Source: Enterococcus sp. MMGLQ5-1 (lineage in GTDB: Bacteria; Bacillota; Bacilli; Lactobacillales; Streptococcaceae). From it: a stretch of 64,000 nt of DNA. Below the pieces are notes generated by a model, which was given only the letters and a program-made list of their open reading frames with translations, searched no databases and was not told where the DNA came from. A program made the position numbers and the translations under genes. How positions within the stretch are numbered: the first letter of the stretch is position 1; the number at the start of each line of letters is the position of its first letter. The stretch covers positions 62,001-126,000 of the forward strand of contig NZ_JABJXU010000009.1 of assembly GCF_013155265.1 (NCBI RefSeq). Direction: 5' to 3'. Positions 18,011 through 27,520 of this stretch are shown in pieces.

Positions 18011-18421
18011 TTGACGCAATTAATGCATAAAATTGGTATTAAACGGTTATTAATTGGCTACTGGATTATTAGCGCTTTATTAATTTTTTTCTATAGTTAT
18101 TTGACAACTGTTTTAACGCAGACTGATTTTCAGGTTCTTTTAGGTCAACCGATGTTCGCGCTAAGCTTTTTTACGGGTTGCTTTTCTATGCTGCAAAGCT
18201 ATTTTATAGAGCATTTGAAAGGGAGACAGCAACGTATCTATCTAAAAGTAGCGCTGATACAACAGGCAATTTCTTTTAATTTGTTCGGTTTTATTTTGAT
18301 TATTTTAGTACTAAAAAGAGCGCAATTTAAAGATAATGATTTAATAAATAATTTATTGCTGTATAGTGGATTATTAATGTTATTCATATCAATTTTAATA
18401 GCCATATTATTAATTTTTTAG
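18011..18421 (+). CDS. Small membrane protein of unknown function
   Basis: This 136-residue protein is hydrophobic, with four predicted membrane segments (about residues 14-33, 45-62, 80-100 and 115-136) and short charged loops. I do not recognise a family. The TTG start has GAGGAGGTT at the right distance; an internal ATG four codons later is the alternative. It follows the RpiR gene by 13 bases and is probably co-transcribed with it. Confidence 0.7.
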   Translation: MTQLMHKIGIKRLLIGYWIISALLIFFYSYLTTVLTQTDFQVLLGQPMFALSFFTGCFSMLQSYFIEHLKGRQQRIYLKVALIQQAISFNLFGFILIILVLKRAQFKDNDLINNLLLYSGLLMLFISILIAILLIF

Positions 18422-18429
18422 TTAAATTA

Positions 18430-18469
18430 CTAACCCTCACATAACTAATATGCGAGGGTTAGTGTTTTA
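18430..18469. terminator. Terminator at convergent gene ends
   Basis: A perfect stem CTAACCCTC / GAGGGTTAG is followed by TGTTTTATTT, between the small membrane protein and the convergent methyltransferase gene. Confidence 0.8.
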
Positions 18470-19837
18470 TTTCAAGGTCAATTTAACCACGGCTTCTGTT
18501 CTAGCGGTGTGAGGGAACATATCAACGGATTGGATATACTCAACTTGATAGACTTTTACTAATTCAACTAGGTCTCTAGCGAGTGTTGAAATATTGCAAG
18601 AAATGTAAACCATTTTTTTCGGTGGTTGTTTGATAATGGTTGCCAATAGCTTACGATCAATACCTGTTCTTGGTGGATCAACAATCAGACCTGTCGCCTT
18701 AAAACCAGCCTCTTCCCATTTAGGAATGATAGCTTCTGCTGTCCCTGTTTCGTAATGCGCATTATTGATTCCTAAATTTTTGGCATTAATTTTAGCATCA
18801 TCAATTGCTTGAGGTATTGTGTCCATTCCTCTAACTTCTTTAACCTTTTTAGCTAATGAGAGACCAATTGTCCCGACACCACAATAGGCATCGATAATTT
18901 TATCTTCTAAATTTAAGGTCATTGCATCCAATGCTTCTTGATAAAGTCGATTCATCTGCTCAGGATTGAGCTGCAAAAAAGCTTGTGGTGATAGCTCAAA
19001 GCGTTGCTTGAGAACGCCTTCTTGGATTGTCCGCTTGCCCCAAAGATGATGGTTTGTTTCACCGTAAACCTTAGAGGTTTGCTTTTTTTGGATATTTTGG
19101 TCAATGGTTACAATTTCAGGATGAGCTTGTACTAAAGCGGCTTTTAAAGCATTAAATTTTGGAAATTCCTTTCGGGTTGTCACGAAAATAAGTTGAATTT
19201 CTTTTGTAAGTGCACTTTCTCGAACCATAACAGTCTTAAGCAAGCCAGTTCTTTTTCGTTCATCGTAAGCTGAAATTTTAAATTGATTTAATAGCTTGAC
19301 ACAGGTATTGATGATTGCCTGTGTTGGTTTGCTTTGAACATAGCAGCTTTTGATATTGATGAGATGATGTGAATTAATTGCGTATAGGCCGGCTTCAATT
19401 TTTCCAGTTTTGATATTTTGTCGGATTTGAAATTGTAGCTTGTTCCGATAGTGCATTGGCTCCTTTTGCCCGATTGTTGCCCTAACCGGAAATTTTTCAA
19501 AGCCCTTAGGTTTGAATTTTCGTAAGGCCTGAAAAACGAGGTCGGTTTTATATTTAAGCTGTTGGTCGTAATCGAGATGCATCAGTTGACAGCCACCACA
19601 CATCTCATAGATATGACATGGTGGTGTTACCCTATGAGGACTCTTTTTAGTTAGCTTTACTAATTGCCCGATAGAAAAATTTCGTTCATTGCGAATAATT
19701 TTAATGGTCGCTTCTTCCAGTGGTAAGACATCCTCAACAAAGATGAGTCTTCCCTTATAGTTGGCAATTCCTTCACCGTTAATACCAAGCCGCTTGATTT
19801 TAATTTTTAGTTTTTGATTGATTGATAATTGAATCAT
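18467..19837 (-). CDS. 23S rRNA (uracil-5-)-methyltransferase, RlmD/RlmCD type
   Basis: This SAM-dependent RNA m5U methyltransferase of the TrmA/RumA family has an N-terminal TRAM domain, an iron-sulfur cysteine set around CHIYEMCGGCQLMH, the SAM site AYCGVGTIGLSLA, DPPRTGID, and the catalytic cysteine in VYISCNISTLARD. The start is taken at the ATG at 19837 (456 residues), because GTGGAG just upstream is its ribosome site; the four-codon-longer GTG start would place that site inside the gene. Target uridines cannot be decided from sequence alone. It is divergent from recX. Confidence 0.9.
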   Translation of the reverse strand: MIQLSINQKLKIKIKRLGINGEGIANYKGRLIFVEDVLPLEEATIKIIRNERNFSIGQLVKLTKKSPHRVTPPCHIYEMCGGCQLMHLDYDQQLKYKTDLVFQALRKFKPKGFEKFPVRATIGQKEPMHYRNKLQFQIRQNIKTGKIEAGLYAINSHHLINIKSCYVQSKPTQAIINTCVKLLNQFKISAYDERKRTGLLKTVMVRESALTKEIQLIFVTTRKEFPKFNALKAALVQAHPEIVTIDQNIQKKQTSKVYGETNHHLWGKRTIQEGVLKQRFELSPQAFLQLNPEQMNRLYQEALDAMTLNLEDKIIDAYCGVGTIGLSLAKKVKEVRGMDTIPQAIDDAKINAKNLGINNAHYETGTAEAIIPKWEEAGFKATGLIVDPPRTGIDRKLLATIIKQPPKKMVYISCNISTLARDLVELVKVYQVEYIQSVDMFPHTARTEAVVKLTLK

Positions 19838-19944
19838 ATTATGCTCCACTATTTTCGACGTTCATCTATAATCATATCAAAATATTGACGCTCGTGATAG
19901 AATAATAAAAGCTTTTTAAATCTGGTGAATGGAGTGAAATAACA

Positions 19945-20754
19945 ATGTTACGTAAGGTTACTGAAATTAAGCGTTTGAAAAAGAATTATCGTATCAGCTT
20001 TGATAATAATGAAACTTTACTTATCTCGGAGAATACCTTAACTGAGTTTTTGATTACTAAAGACAAATTGATTTCAGATGATTTATTCAACGAAATCATA
20101 GCCTATCAAAGCTTGGATGAGGGCAAAAGAGTAGCGCTAACAGCTTTAAACTACCGCGCTTATTCTATACATGAGATGAAGGAAAAACTAAGGCTGAAGG
20201 AAATTGATGAATCAAAAATACCATTAGTTATTGATTTTCTAAAAAAGAATCATTTATTAAATGATACTGATTATGCACAAAACATTGTTGAAAGTATGGT
20301 CGCGGCTAAGAAAAAAGGTAGACAGGCTGTTATTTTTAAATTAAAGCAAAAGGGCATTCATCCTGATGTTATTGAATTGGCGATTGAAGCCTATTCAGAT
20401 GAGCAAGAGCTCTTGGCGGCTATGAATGTTGCTGAAAGGCTTGAAAGTCGGTATTATCGTGAATCAAAACGTGCTCAAGAGCAAAAGATTACGGAAAATT
20501 TGCTACGTAATGGCTTCAGCTACGATTTGGCAGCTAAGGCAGTTTCGTTGTTGGAAATAGAAAGCTCTGAGGATGAAGAATATGAAAACTTAATTGCCAA
20601 AGGGACACCTGTTTGGCGTCGAGTATCAAGGCAGTATGAGGGCTGGGAGCGTAAAAATCGTGTTTTTCGTAACTTAGCAGGTAAAGGCTTTGATTTTGAT
20701 TTGGTAAATCATTTTATTGAAGAAATGGAAAAAGAAGAAAATGAGTCAATTTAG
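19945..20754 (+). CDS. recX: Recombination regulator RecX
   Basis: This 269-residue RecX modulates RecA filaments by direct binding. The RecX three-helix repeats are recognisable: ALTALNYRAYSIHEMKEKL, DFLKKNHLLNDTDYAQNIV and KGRQAVIFKLKQKGI, repeated again in the C-terminal half (VFRNLAGKGFDFDLV). The length matches the long RecX form of Firmicutes. The start has GGAGTGAAATAAC. The last 14 bases overlap mutY, so the two DNA-maintenance genes are translationally coupled. Confidence 0.92.
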   Translation: MLRKVTEIKRLKKNYRISFDNNETLLISENTLTEFLITKDKLISDDLFNEIIAYQSLDEGKRVALTALNYRAYSIHEMKEKLRLKEIDESKIPLVIDFLKKNHLLNDTDYAQNIVESMVAAKKKGRQAVIFKLKQKGIHPDVIELAIEAYSDEQELLAAMNVAERLESRYYRESKRAQEQKITENLLRNGFSYDLAAKAVSLLEIESSEDEEYENLIAKGTPVWRRVSRQYEGWERKNRVFRNLAGKGFDFDLVNHFIEEMEKEENESI

Positions 20755-21760
20755 TCAATTATTATTAAGCTGGTATCAAAGCAACCAACGCAATTTACCT
20801 TGGCGTGTTGATAAGAATCCCTATTATATCTGGATATCCGAGATTATGCTACAGCAAACACAGGTTGTAACTGTTATTCCGTACTTTTTAAATTTTATTC
20901 AATCCTTTCCGACGATTGCTGATTTAGCACATTCTGATGAAAATAAATTAATGAAGGCATGGGAAGGTTTAGGCTATTATTCTCGTGCACGTAATTTAAG
21001 AGTTGCAGCGAACCAAATTGAGTCGGATTTTGATGGAAAAATGCCGACAACCAAGGAAGAATTACTATCTTTAAAAGGAATTGGACCTTATACGGCGAGT
21101 GCGATTGCAAGTATTGCCTTTAATGAGGTGACACCAGCAATTGACGGCAATGCTTTTCGTGTTTTTTCGAGAGTGAGAACTGAAGCTAGTGATATTGGAG
21201 AAAGCAAATCAAGAGTAATTTTTGAAGAAATAGGTCGTCAGCTCATTTCAGAGAAGCATCCGGGAGATTTTAATCAAGCAATCATGGATTTGGGTTCTCA
21301 AATTTGTACGCCCAAGGCACCGGAATGCGAAGCTTGCCCAGTCAATACCATTTGTCTGGCCTTTAAATCAAAGACCCAGCTTGATTTTCCTAAAAAAGCT
21401 AAGAAGATAAAGAAAAAGGATATTTATTTAATAGCTGATTTACTGATTAATGATGAAAATCAACTACTATTTGAACAGCGAGCTGACGCTGGTGTTTTAA
21501 AAAATATGTGGCTTTTTCCAATGCGTGAGGTTGATCAAGCAGAATATTTAGAGCTAGAAAAACGCGCAATTGCTAAGGTTAAGCATGTTTTTACTCATTT
21601 AAACTGGCATATTTTGCTGATTCCTGAGCTTTCGTTTAGAATTGCTGAAGCAACAAAATTAACAAGAAAATGGCTCTCTTTGAAAGAATTAGACAATTAC
21701 CCAATACCAACAGTTCAGTATAAATTAATTGATAAGATTCCAAAAACATTTTTACGATAG
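20741..21760 (+). CDS. mutY: Adenine DNA glycosylase MutY
   Basis: MutY removes adenine mispaired with 8-oxoguanine. The start at 20741 (MSQFSQLLLSWY, 339 residues) is preferred; a longer start at 20717 would add a lysine-rich tail lying inside recX. The protein has SEIMLQQTQVVTVIPYF with the catalytic Glu, the helix-hairpin-helix LKGIGPYTASAIASIAF, AIDGNAFRVFSR, and the [4Fe-4S] cysteines of CTPKAPECEACPVNTIC. The C-terminal Nudix-like recognition domain (about 230-339) is present. Confidence 0.94.
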   Translation: MSQFSQLLLSWYQSNQRNLPWRVDKNPYYIWISEIMLQQTQVVTVIPYFLNFIQSFPTIADLAHSDENKLMKAWEGLGYYSRARNLRVAANQIESDFDGKMPTTKEELLSLKGIGPYTASAIASIAFNEVTPAIDGNAFRVFSRVRTEASDIGESKSRVIFEEIGRQLISEKHPGDFNQAIMDLGSQICTPKAPECEACPVNTICLAFKSKTQLDFPKKAKKIKKKDIYLIADLLINDENQLLFEQRADAGVLKNMWLFPMREVDQAEYLELEKRAIAKVKHVFTHLNWHILLIPELSFRIAEATKLTRKWLSLKELDNYPIPTVQYKLIDKIPKTFLR

Positions 21761-21911
21761 TGAATAATCTGTGGGAAAGTCAAATAGTAGTCTTGAAATC
21801 AGAAAATTAGCATGAAAGAATTACAATTCGTAGGCTGGCATTAATTTTTATGTTACAATAGCAGAGGATTTACTATTATGTGTTGAGTTGTTAAGAGAAA
21901 GCTGGTCCTTT

Positions 21912-22475
21912 ATGAATAATATTCCAAAAGAGGGAGAGGCTGTCACAATTCAAAGCTATAAACATGACGGACATTTACATAGAATTTGGCGCGATACTCT
22001 AGTTTTAAAGACGAGTGAACACTCAATTGTTGGGGTAAACGACCATACTTTGGTTACAGAAGCAGACGGTAGAAGGTGGGTAACCAGAGAGCCAGCGATT
22101 GTTTTTTTTCACAAGAAATTCTGGTTTAATATTATTGCGATGATTAGAGATAACGGTGTTTCATATTATTGTAATCTGGCTTCACCTTTTTTGATTGACT
22201 CTGAAGCTTTAAAATATATTGATTACGATTTAGACATCAAGGTTTTTCCAGATGGAGAGAAGAAATTGTTAGATGTTGAAGAGTATGAATTCCACAAACG
22301 AAAGATGCACTATTCGCCTGAAATTGATTATATTTTAAAGGAGAATGTCAAAATTTTAGTGGAATGGATTAATCAAAAAAAAGGGCCGTTTTCCCCGGAA
22401 TATGTCAAAATATGGATAAAGCGCTACGATGAATTAACAGGAAAAAATGTCAGTGACAGCTTAAAAATCGACTAA
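21912..22475 (+). CDS. DUF402 nucleoside tri-/diphosphatase (Ntdp-like)
   Basis: This protein closely resembles B. subtilis YgaC and S. aureus Ntdp: [20 protein letters not shown] at the N-terminus, [17 protein letters not shown] in the middle and [17 protein letters not shown] near the end. The family hydrolyses nucleoside di- and triphosphates with divalent metal. The ATG at 21912 (187 residues) aligns with family starts; a TTG at 21888 would add eight residues and has no better ribosome site. A terminator hairpin overlaps its last codons. Confidence 0.88.
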   Translation: MNNIPKEGEAVTIQSYKHDGHLHRIWRDTLVLKTSEHSIVGVNDHTLVTEADGRRWVTREPAIVFFHKKFWFNIIAMIRDNGVSYYCNLASPFLIDSEALKYIDYDLDIKVFPDGEKKLLDVEEYEFHKRKMHYSPEIDYILKENVKILVEWINQKKGPFSPEYVKIWIKRYDELTGKNVSDSLKID

Positions 22476-22499
22476 TCAATTTGATAGTCGATTTTTTTG
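22464..22499 (+). terminator. Terminator overlapping the DUF402 gene end
   Basis: AAAATCGACTA / TAGTCGATTTT with a ten-base loop and TTTTTTT; the left arm includes the stop codon. Confidence 0.85.
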
Positions 22500-22513
22500 A
22501 TTATTAATTATTA

Positions 22514-22864
22514 TTAGATTTCAATCATTGGTATCTGTACCTGATCCATTTCATCAATAAAGCTTTCAGGTCGGTTATTTTTGGTAGTGATTTCAATTTG
22601 AAAGCCTAATTTATCTTGAAATAGTAGGTGCTGCTTATTGATTTCTATAATTTCACCATCAACATGCTTATGATTAATTATGAAATCTAAATTCTGCGTA
22701 ATATGAATACGATTTGTTTTATGTGTAAGTGGATGAGTGATTTCAAATTTGCCGTTATAAATGGTTTGAAATTTCTTTAAGGGCTGTTTCTTTTTTTGAA
22801 TGAGATGTGTTGCGACACTTGTTGCAACGGTTGTACCAAATAATAGCTTTAAAAATTTAATCAT
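22514..22864 (-). CDS. Small DUF4828-like protein
   Basis: This 116-residue protein has a short hydrophobic N-terminus (MIKFLKLLFGTTVATSVATH) that may anchor it to the membrane, then a compact region rich in beta strands (NGKFEITHPLTHKTNRIHIT; KHVDGEIIEINKQHLLFQDK). It resembles the DUF4828 proteins of lactic acid bacteria; this is recollection of the family, not a search result. GAGGGC precedes the ATG. Function unknown. Confidence 0.65.
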   Translation of the reverse strand: MIKFLKLLFGTTVATSVATHLIQKKKQPLKKFQTIYNGKFEITHPLTHKTNRIHITQNLDFIINHKHVDGEIIEINKQHLLFQDKLGFQIEITTKNNRPESFIDEMDQVQIPMIEI

Positions 22865-22925
22865 TATGCCCTCCTGTATCTTTCATAGGCATATTTTAGC
22901 ATGAAAAGGCTTGTTAAAGGGAGGG

Positions 22926-23457
22926 AATAAGAAAATGTTAAGGATTTGATATGAAAAATTCATGATTGTAATAGTACTTGCGACGATTTTAAACATCATT
23001 TTTCTTATTTTACGCAGTTATAAAGATTTGATAAAATTAGCAAATGTTTCGCCTGCTTCTTTTAAGCTATTTTTATTGATATAAATATATGACAAAATAT
23101 CAGTATTGACAGATTAACACCCACACCTCGTTTAATTACGAGTTTTTTTCGTTAAGCCCCGTTTAAGCTTTCCGCTATATTATTAACTCATCCCAAATAA
23201 TTAATCTTTTTCATAAACTCCTACCACTGTCAGAGATGATGGTGGTTTTTTTTATTGTATTAAAAAATAATATATTACATTATTTATAAATAAGTGATAA
23301 AATAATTAATAATAATTAAAAGAATAGATTTTTTTGATTTTTGAAAAATATTCATTTTTAGCGACAAATCAACGCAATGGAGTTAGATGAAAACCTCGAC
23401 AAATAAGAAAATGTTAAGGGGTTGATATGAAAAGTTCCCGATGGTAATAGTATCTGA
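22926..23457. repeat. Duplicated ~55-base segment in decayed intergenic DNA
   Basis: Segments at about 22926-22980 and 23402-23457 share ATAAGAAAATGTTAAGG, then TTGATATGAAAA and TAATAGTA at matching spacing. Between them lie two isolated terminator-like hairpins (CTCGT/ACGAG plus T7 near 23127-23150; ACCAC/GGTGG plus T8 near 23222-23260) and no credible gene. The region looks like remnants of lost genes. Confidence 0.5.
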
Positions 23458-23585
23458 TGATGAGTTAAAATGTTGAAAATTTAAATTTGTCTTATTGTTA
23501 TTTTTTTTGTGTTAATTTTTGTATTGATATAATCTAATTTACTTTTTATCTTTATAAAATAGACAAAATTAGAGGAGTCATCGCT

Positions 23586-23936
23586 ATGACACATTGAAAG
23601 ACATCTTTTGATATTTTTTAACCAAAGATTTTACTAGTAAAAAAAGAAAAACAAATTGAATTTTTAAAAGAACATGAAAATGAAATAACAGAATTCATTA
23701 TAAAAAGCGAAAAAGGATATGATTCCTCGGAGATTGATAATATCAAATATGATTGGAATGGTCTAACATCGGGAGCAGGAATGGCATTTCAAGAGCAATT
23801 ATTATCTGTTAAAGTTAAAATCTATGATAAAAAAGGAGAGATAACAAGTTATCCCAAAGCTGGTACTAACCTCCTCGATGGGCTTGAGGTTAATGGCAAT
23901 GCGAAAGCGGGTGCTGTTTATCTTCAAACGGATTAA
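23586..23936 (+). pseudogene. Decayed gene, two in-frame stops near its start
   Basis: An ATG at 23586 with AGGAG upstream opens a frame broken by TGA (23595) and TAA (23619). The same frame then runs without interruption to 23936, about 104 codons of normal-looking protein (KEKQIEFLKEHENEITEFII; YDWNGLTSGAGMAFQEQLLS; VKVKIYDKKGEITSY). The frame, ribosome site and downstream terminator are preserved, so the decay looks recent. I do not recognise the family; the N-terminal part (perhaps a signal sequence) is lost. The nearest alternative is an internal start at the Met of GAGMAFQ. Confidence 0.6.
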
Positions 23937-24002
23937 ACATTACATGATGAACCTGTCATGTCAACATATAATCAGCCTCAAATCAATGGTTTTTTTTTGA
24001 TA

Positions 24003-24035
24003 AACACCCTTCTATTTAGAAGCGGTGTTTTTATT
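24003..24035 (+). terminator. Terminator after the pseudogene
   Basis: AACACCCTTCT / AGAAGCGGTGTT hairpin followed by TTTTATTT. Confidence 0.75.
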
Positions 24036-24207
24036 TGATTTTATAGCTAGGAAGATATGTGCCTGATGTTTAGACTTTTGAGTGTAATTAATTTTAGGAA
24101 ATAACGATTCTTTTTGTTGAATTACTGCCTTTATAAGATATAGCATGGTAAAATGAATAAAGGCTTATTTGCTGTATAGAGGATAAAAATATAATGAGGT
24201 GACGGTT

Positions 24208-25206
24208 ATGATAAAGCTTGGCATCATTGGTACAGGATGGATTACGCAACAATTTATTAACGCTTGCATTGAAAGTGGTGATTATCAGCTTCATAGTGTT
24301 TTTTCACGTAAACTAGCAACCGCAAAGCAGTTTGCTGAAAATAATAATGGGAAAATAAAGATATTCGATGATTTAAAACAATTTCTAGCAGACTCAAATT
24401 TGGAGGTGATTTATATTGCATCTCCTAATAGCCTGCATTTTTCACAAGCTATGCAGGCGTTGCGTGCAGGTAAGCACGTAATTGTGGAAAAATCGGCCTT
24501 TTCTACGCCAGAAGAAATGGCAGAAATTATTGAATTAGCTGAAAAAAACCAACTATTATATTTTGAAGCAGCACGCAATCTACATGAAACGAGCTTTGAA
24601 CAGGTCAAGCGCTTTATCGAAGGGCGAACGATTATTGGTGCTAATTTTACCTATGCGAAATATTCATCAAAAATGCCTCAATATTTGGCGGGTGAGGTGC
24701 CTAATATCTTTAATCCAAAGTTTTCAACCGGTGCACTAGCGGATTTGGGAGTCTATTTATTGTATGCAGCAATTGGTTGGTTTGGCAAGCCTCAATCAAG
24801 TAAATATTTTCCGACCATGATATCGACGGGTGTTGATATTTCGGGTACTGGTCTTCTTTTTTATGAAGGCTTTAATGTAATAGTTAACACAGGTAAGAAC
24901 ATAAATAGTCATTTAAAATCTGAAATTTATTTCACTGATGGTACTTTAGAATTGGATGGTGTCAACGCTATTTCAAGTGCTGTTTTTAAGGATCTGAATG
25001 GTTTGGAAACAGTTTTACCTGTTGAGGTTAAGCTAAATCCGATGATAGAAGAGGCAAGTCATTTTGCCGAAGTAATTAAAAATCAAAGCAGTAATAACAT
25101 TGAAAAGTATCTTGAATGGCAGGAATTATCAAGAGATGTCAATCAAATTTTAACGGATATGAGACATTTTGCTGGTGTTATTTTTGCCGCAGATCACCAA
25201 GAATAG
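24208..25206 (+). CDS. Gfo/Idh/MocA-family oxidoreductase
   Basis: This is an NAD(P)-dependent oxidoreductase, usually acting on sugars or cyclitols. The N-terminal Rossmann fold begins LGIIGTGWITQQFI, followed by VIYIASPNSLHFSQAMQAL and GKHVIVEKSAF with the conserved catalytic-region EK(S). The C-terminal half matches the family's alpha/beta domain (GALADLGVYLLYAAIGWFG). The ATG at 24208 (333 residues) is preferred, because GAGGTG at 24196-24201 is its ribosome site and would be consumed by the longer GTG start. Substrate unknown. Confidence 0.88.
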   Translation: MIKLGIIGTGWITQQFINACIESGDYQLHSVFSRKLATAKQFAENNNGKIKIFDDLKQFLADSNLEVIYIASPNSLHFSQAMQALRAGKHVIVEKSAFSTPEEMAEIIELAEKNQLLYFEAARNLHETSFEQVKRFIEGRTIIGANFTYAKYSSKMPQYLAGEVPNIFNPKFSTGALADLGVYLLYAAIGWFGKPQSSKYFPTMISTGVDISGTGLLFYEGFNVIVNTGKNINSHLKSEIYFTDGTLELDGVNAISSAVFKDLNGLETVLPVEVKLNPMIEEASHFAEVIKNQSSNNIEKYLEWQELSRDVNQILTDMRHFAGVIFAADHQE

Positions 25207-25217
25207 ATTGGAAAATA

Positions 25218-26318
25218 ATGACAATTAGAGAAAAATTACCTAAAAAGTGGCAAGCTAAAGTAGAACAGCTTGATATGAATGAGTTTACGGCAATTCAAAC
25301 TCGAAGCTTTGACACCTTGCTTAAAAATTTTAATTTGCTGATGGTTTCTCCGACTGGAACAGGGAAAACGCTAGCTTATTTACTGCCGTTGCTGCTTAAA
25401 GTTCAAAAGGCTCAAGGCAATCAATTATTGATTTTGGCGCCTACTGCTGAGTTAGCAGTTCAGATTCATGAGGTTGTGAAAGAGTGGTCAGCGGATTTAG
25501 ATTTAAAAAGTAATGTAATTATTGGCGGTGCGAGCTTAAAGCGTCAGATGGAACGGCTGAAGAAGGCGCCTGAGGTGATCGTTGGTACACCGGGGCGATT
25601 ATTGGAGTTGATTAAGGCTAAAAAGATTAAGCTTGCAAAGATTGAAACGATTGTTTTAGATGAGGTTGATCAGCTGTTTGAGCCTGAGCAATTTAAATTA
25701 GTTAATCGATTGATTAGATATGCACCAAAAAAATATCAATTAGTTGCAGTCAGCGCTACTGCAGAAAGGATTGAGGCTCAGTTTTCAGAACTAACAGAGG
25801 GGCATTTTGAACGATTGATTGTTGACGCTCAGCCCTCTGTTGTTGATTATCTTAAAATTTCGGTTGAGAAAAGAAAAAAGGTTGAATTGCTAGGTAAAAT
25901 TGCTAATGTACCCGAAATGCAGGCTTTAGTTTTCTTTAATCAGCTAAATGATTTAGGGGCGGTTGAAGAAAAATTGATTTATCAAGGTGTACCCGTTGCG
26001 AGCTTAGCAAGCGATGTCAATAAAAACTATCGAAAGGTCATCCTAGACAAATTTAAGAATGGTGAGCTAACTTATCTTTTGGTGACAGATATTCTTGCTC
26101 GTGGCATCGATATTAACCAACTACCCTTTGTGATTAATTTTGATTTACCGATGAATCAAGAAAGCTTTATTCATCGAAGTGGGCGTGTTGGTAGAATGGG
26201 TAATCATGGTACCGTTTTGACTTTGGTGCAACAAGCTGATGAAAAGTGGCTTAAAAAATTTAAAGTTGATTTTACAGAGGTTACTTTAAAAGGGTTACAA
26301 TTTATAGAAAAGAGTTAA
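25218..26318 (+). CDS. DEAD-box RNA helicase
   Basis: This 366-residue ATP-dependent RNA helicase consists of the two RecA domains with almost no extension. Motifs in order: Q-motif region FTAIQTRSF, Walker A SPTGTGKT, PTAELAVQ, GTPGRLLE, the motif II variant DEVD, SATAE, TDILARGIDI and HRSGRVGRMG. The short form without an RNA-binding tail resembles YfmL/CshC. The ATG at 25218 is chosen, since an upstream in-frame extension would overlap the oxidoreductase gene and lacks family similarity. It follows that gene by 11 bases. Confidence 0.9.
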   Translation: MTIREKLPKKWQAKVEQLDMNEFTAIQTRSFDTLLKNFNLLMVSPTGTGKTLAYLLPLLLKVQKAQGNQLLILAPTAELAVQIHEVVKEWSADLDLKSNVIIGGASLKRQMERLKKAPEVIVGTPGRLLELIKAKKIKLAKIETIVLDEVDQLFEPEQFKLVNRLIRYAPKKYQLVAVSATAERIEAQFSELTEGHFERLIVDAQPSVVDYLKISVEKRKKVELLGKIANVPEMQALVFFNQLNDLGAVEEKLIYQGVPVASLASDVNKNYRKVILDKFKNGELTYLLVTDILARGIDINQLPFVINFDLPMNQESFIHRSGRVGRMGNHGTVLTLVQQADEKWLKKFKVDFTEVTLKGLQFIEKS

Positions 26319-26478
26319 AGCAATGCTAAATTAACTGGATCACTGGTGGTGGCTATTTATTGGTTGCCACCATTTTTACGTATTGTTATTTTATTACATT
26401 ATTTATTTTTGATAAAGTGATTTCATTCTCATTAGCCATTTAATATTAAATAATGTTATAATGTTAACGTTATGTGTT

Positions 26479-26552
26479 GACCTCGTAGCTCATCAGGATA
26501 GAGCGACCGCCTCCTAAGCGGTAGGTAGCTAGTTCGAGTCTAGTCGGGGTCA
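26479..26552 (+). tRNA. tRNA-Arg (anticodon CCT)
   Basis: A complete cloverleaf is visible: acceptor GACCTCG / CGGGGTC, D stem GCTC / GAGC, anticodon stem ACCGC / GCGGT around loop CTCCTAA (anticodon CCT), and a T arm with TTCGAGT. Discriminator base A; CCA is not encoded. TATAAT at 26457-26462 is a likely -10. The DegV gene begins 30 bases after it. Confidence 0.96.
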
Positions 26553-26582
26553 TAATATTTTAATTAATGGGAGGTGACTGCT

Positions 26583-27452
26583 ATGACATTTCAGATATTG
26601 ACAGATACGACAAGTGATTTACCGTTTTCATATTTACGAGATAAGGATGTTGAAGTGCTCGGAATGATTGTTACGATTGATGAGCAACAGTATGATACGG
26701 CAAAAGAAGGGGCGCTGACGCCAGAATTGCTGCTGTCCTTTTTAGATCAAGGTAAAATGCCAACCACTTCTCAAATTAATGTTGCTGAGTTTGAAAAGGC
26801 TTTTAGGCGATATGCTGAAAAAGGCGATGAACTTTTGTATCTGTGCTTTTCTTCGGGATTATCAGGTACATACCAAAGCGCGATCATTGCTAAAGAAATG
26901 ATTTTAGAAGAATTTCCAGAGGCTCAAATTAATATTATTGATACGCTTGCTGCTGCTGCTGGTGAGGGCTTATTAGTTGATTTGGCAGTTCAAATGCGAG
27001 ATCAGGGCATGGAAATTTATGATGTAATTGAGAAATTAGAGTATTTTATCCCGCGTTTACGTTCCTGGGTTTTAGCGGATGATTTGTACCATTTAATGCG
27101 TGGCGGTCGTGTTTCAAAAACTTCTGCGATTTTTGGCACACTTGCTAATATTAAACCAATTATCTATGTGACTGAAGCGGGTAAATTAGAAGCTGTGGCT
27201 AAGGTTAGAGGGCAAAAGAAAGGCTTAACCTATCTTTATGAAGAAACTGTGAAAGATTTATATCATCCCGAAGCCCAAACCATCTGGATTGGACACTCTG
27301 GCATTAAGGCTGTCGCTGAAGAAATGAAGGCGAGAATTTTGAAGTCGACTGATGTGCAAGCGGTCAATATTGTACCACTTGGTCCAACGATCGCCTCTCA
27401 TACTGGAAAAGGTACTCTAGCCGTTTTTTCACTGGGTCAAACAGCTAGATAA
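26583..27452 (+). CDS. DegV-family fatty-acid-binding protein
   Basis: DegV proteins bind fatty acids and serve as FakB subunits presenting them to the kinase FakA. FQILTDTTSDLP at the N-terminus, the family signature SSGLSGTYQSA, YLMRGGRVSK-like YHLMRGGRVSKTSA and the C-terminal GPTIASHTGKGTLAVF are present. The ATG at 26583 (290 residues) has GGGAGGTG in front; the GTG at 26574 lies inside that ribosome site. A second DegV gene is at 50416. Confidence 0.92.
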   Translation: MTFQILTDTTSDLPFSYLRDKDVEVLGMIVTIDEQQYDTAKEGALTPELLLSFLDQGKMPTTSQINVAEFEKAFRRYAEKGDELLYLCFSSGLSGTYQSAIIAKEMILEEFPEAQINIIDTLAAAAGEGLLVDLAVQMRDQGMEIYDVIEKLEYFIPRLRSWVLADDLYHLMRGGRVSKTSAIFGTLANIKPIIYVTEAGKLEAVAKVRGQKKGLTYLYEETVKDLYHPEAQTIWIGHSGIKAVAEEMKARILKSTDVQAVNIVPLGPTIASHTGKGTLAVFSLGQTAR

Positions 27453-27520
27453 AAGAACCATTGATGAGCAGGAAATAAAATATGTTGAACGTTATTATTA
27501 AATTTTTTAATTTAAAAGCA

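Noticed and set aside
20717-20740. Longer start for MutY
   Set aside because: The added MKKWKKKK tail lies inside recX and is not found in MutY proteins.
25116-25217. Longer N-terminus for the DEAD-box helicase
   Set aside because: It would overlap the oxidoreductase gene in another frame, is cysteine-rich and unlike helicases, and the ATG at 25218 fits the family.
26479-26582. tRNA-Arg as an integration site of a mobile element
   Set aside because: No integrase, no repeated tRNA 3' end and an ordinary DegV gene directly downstream.
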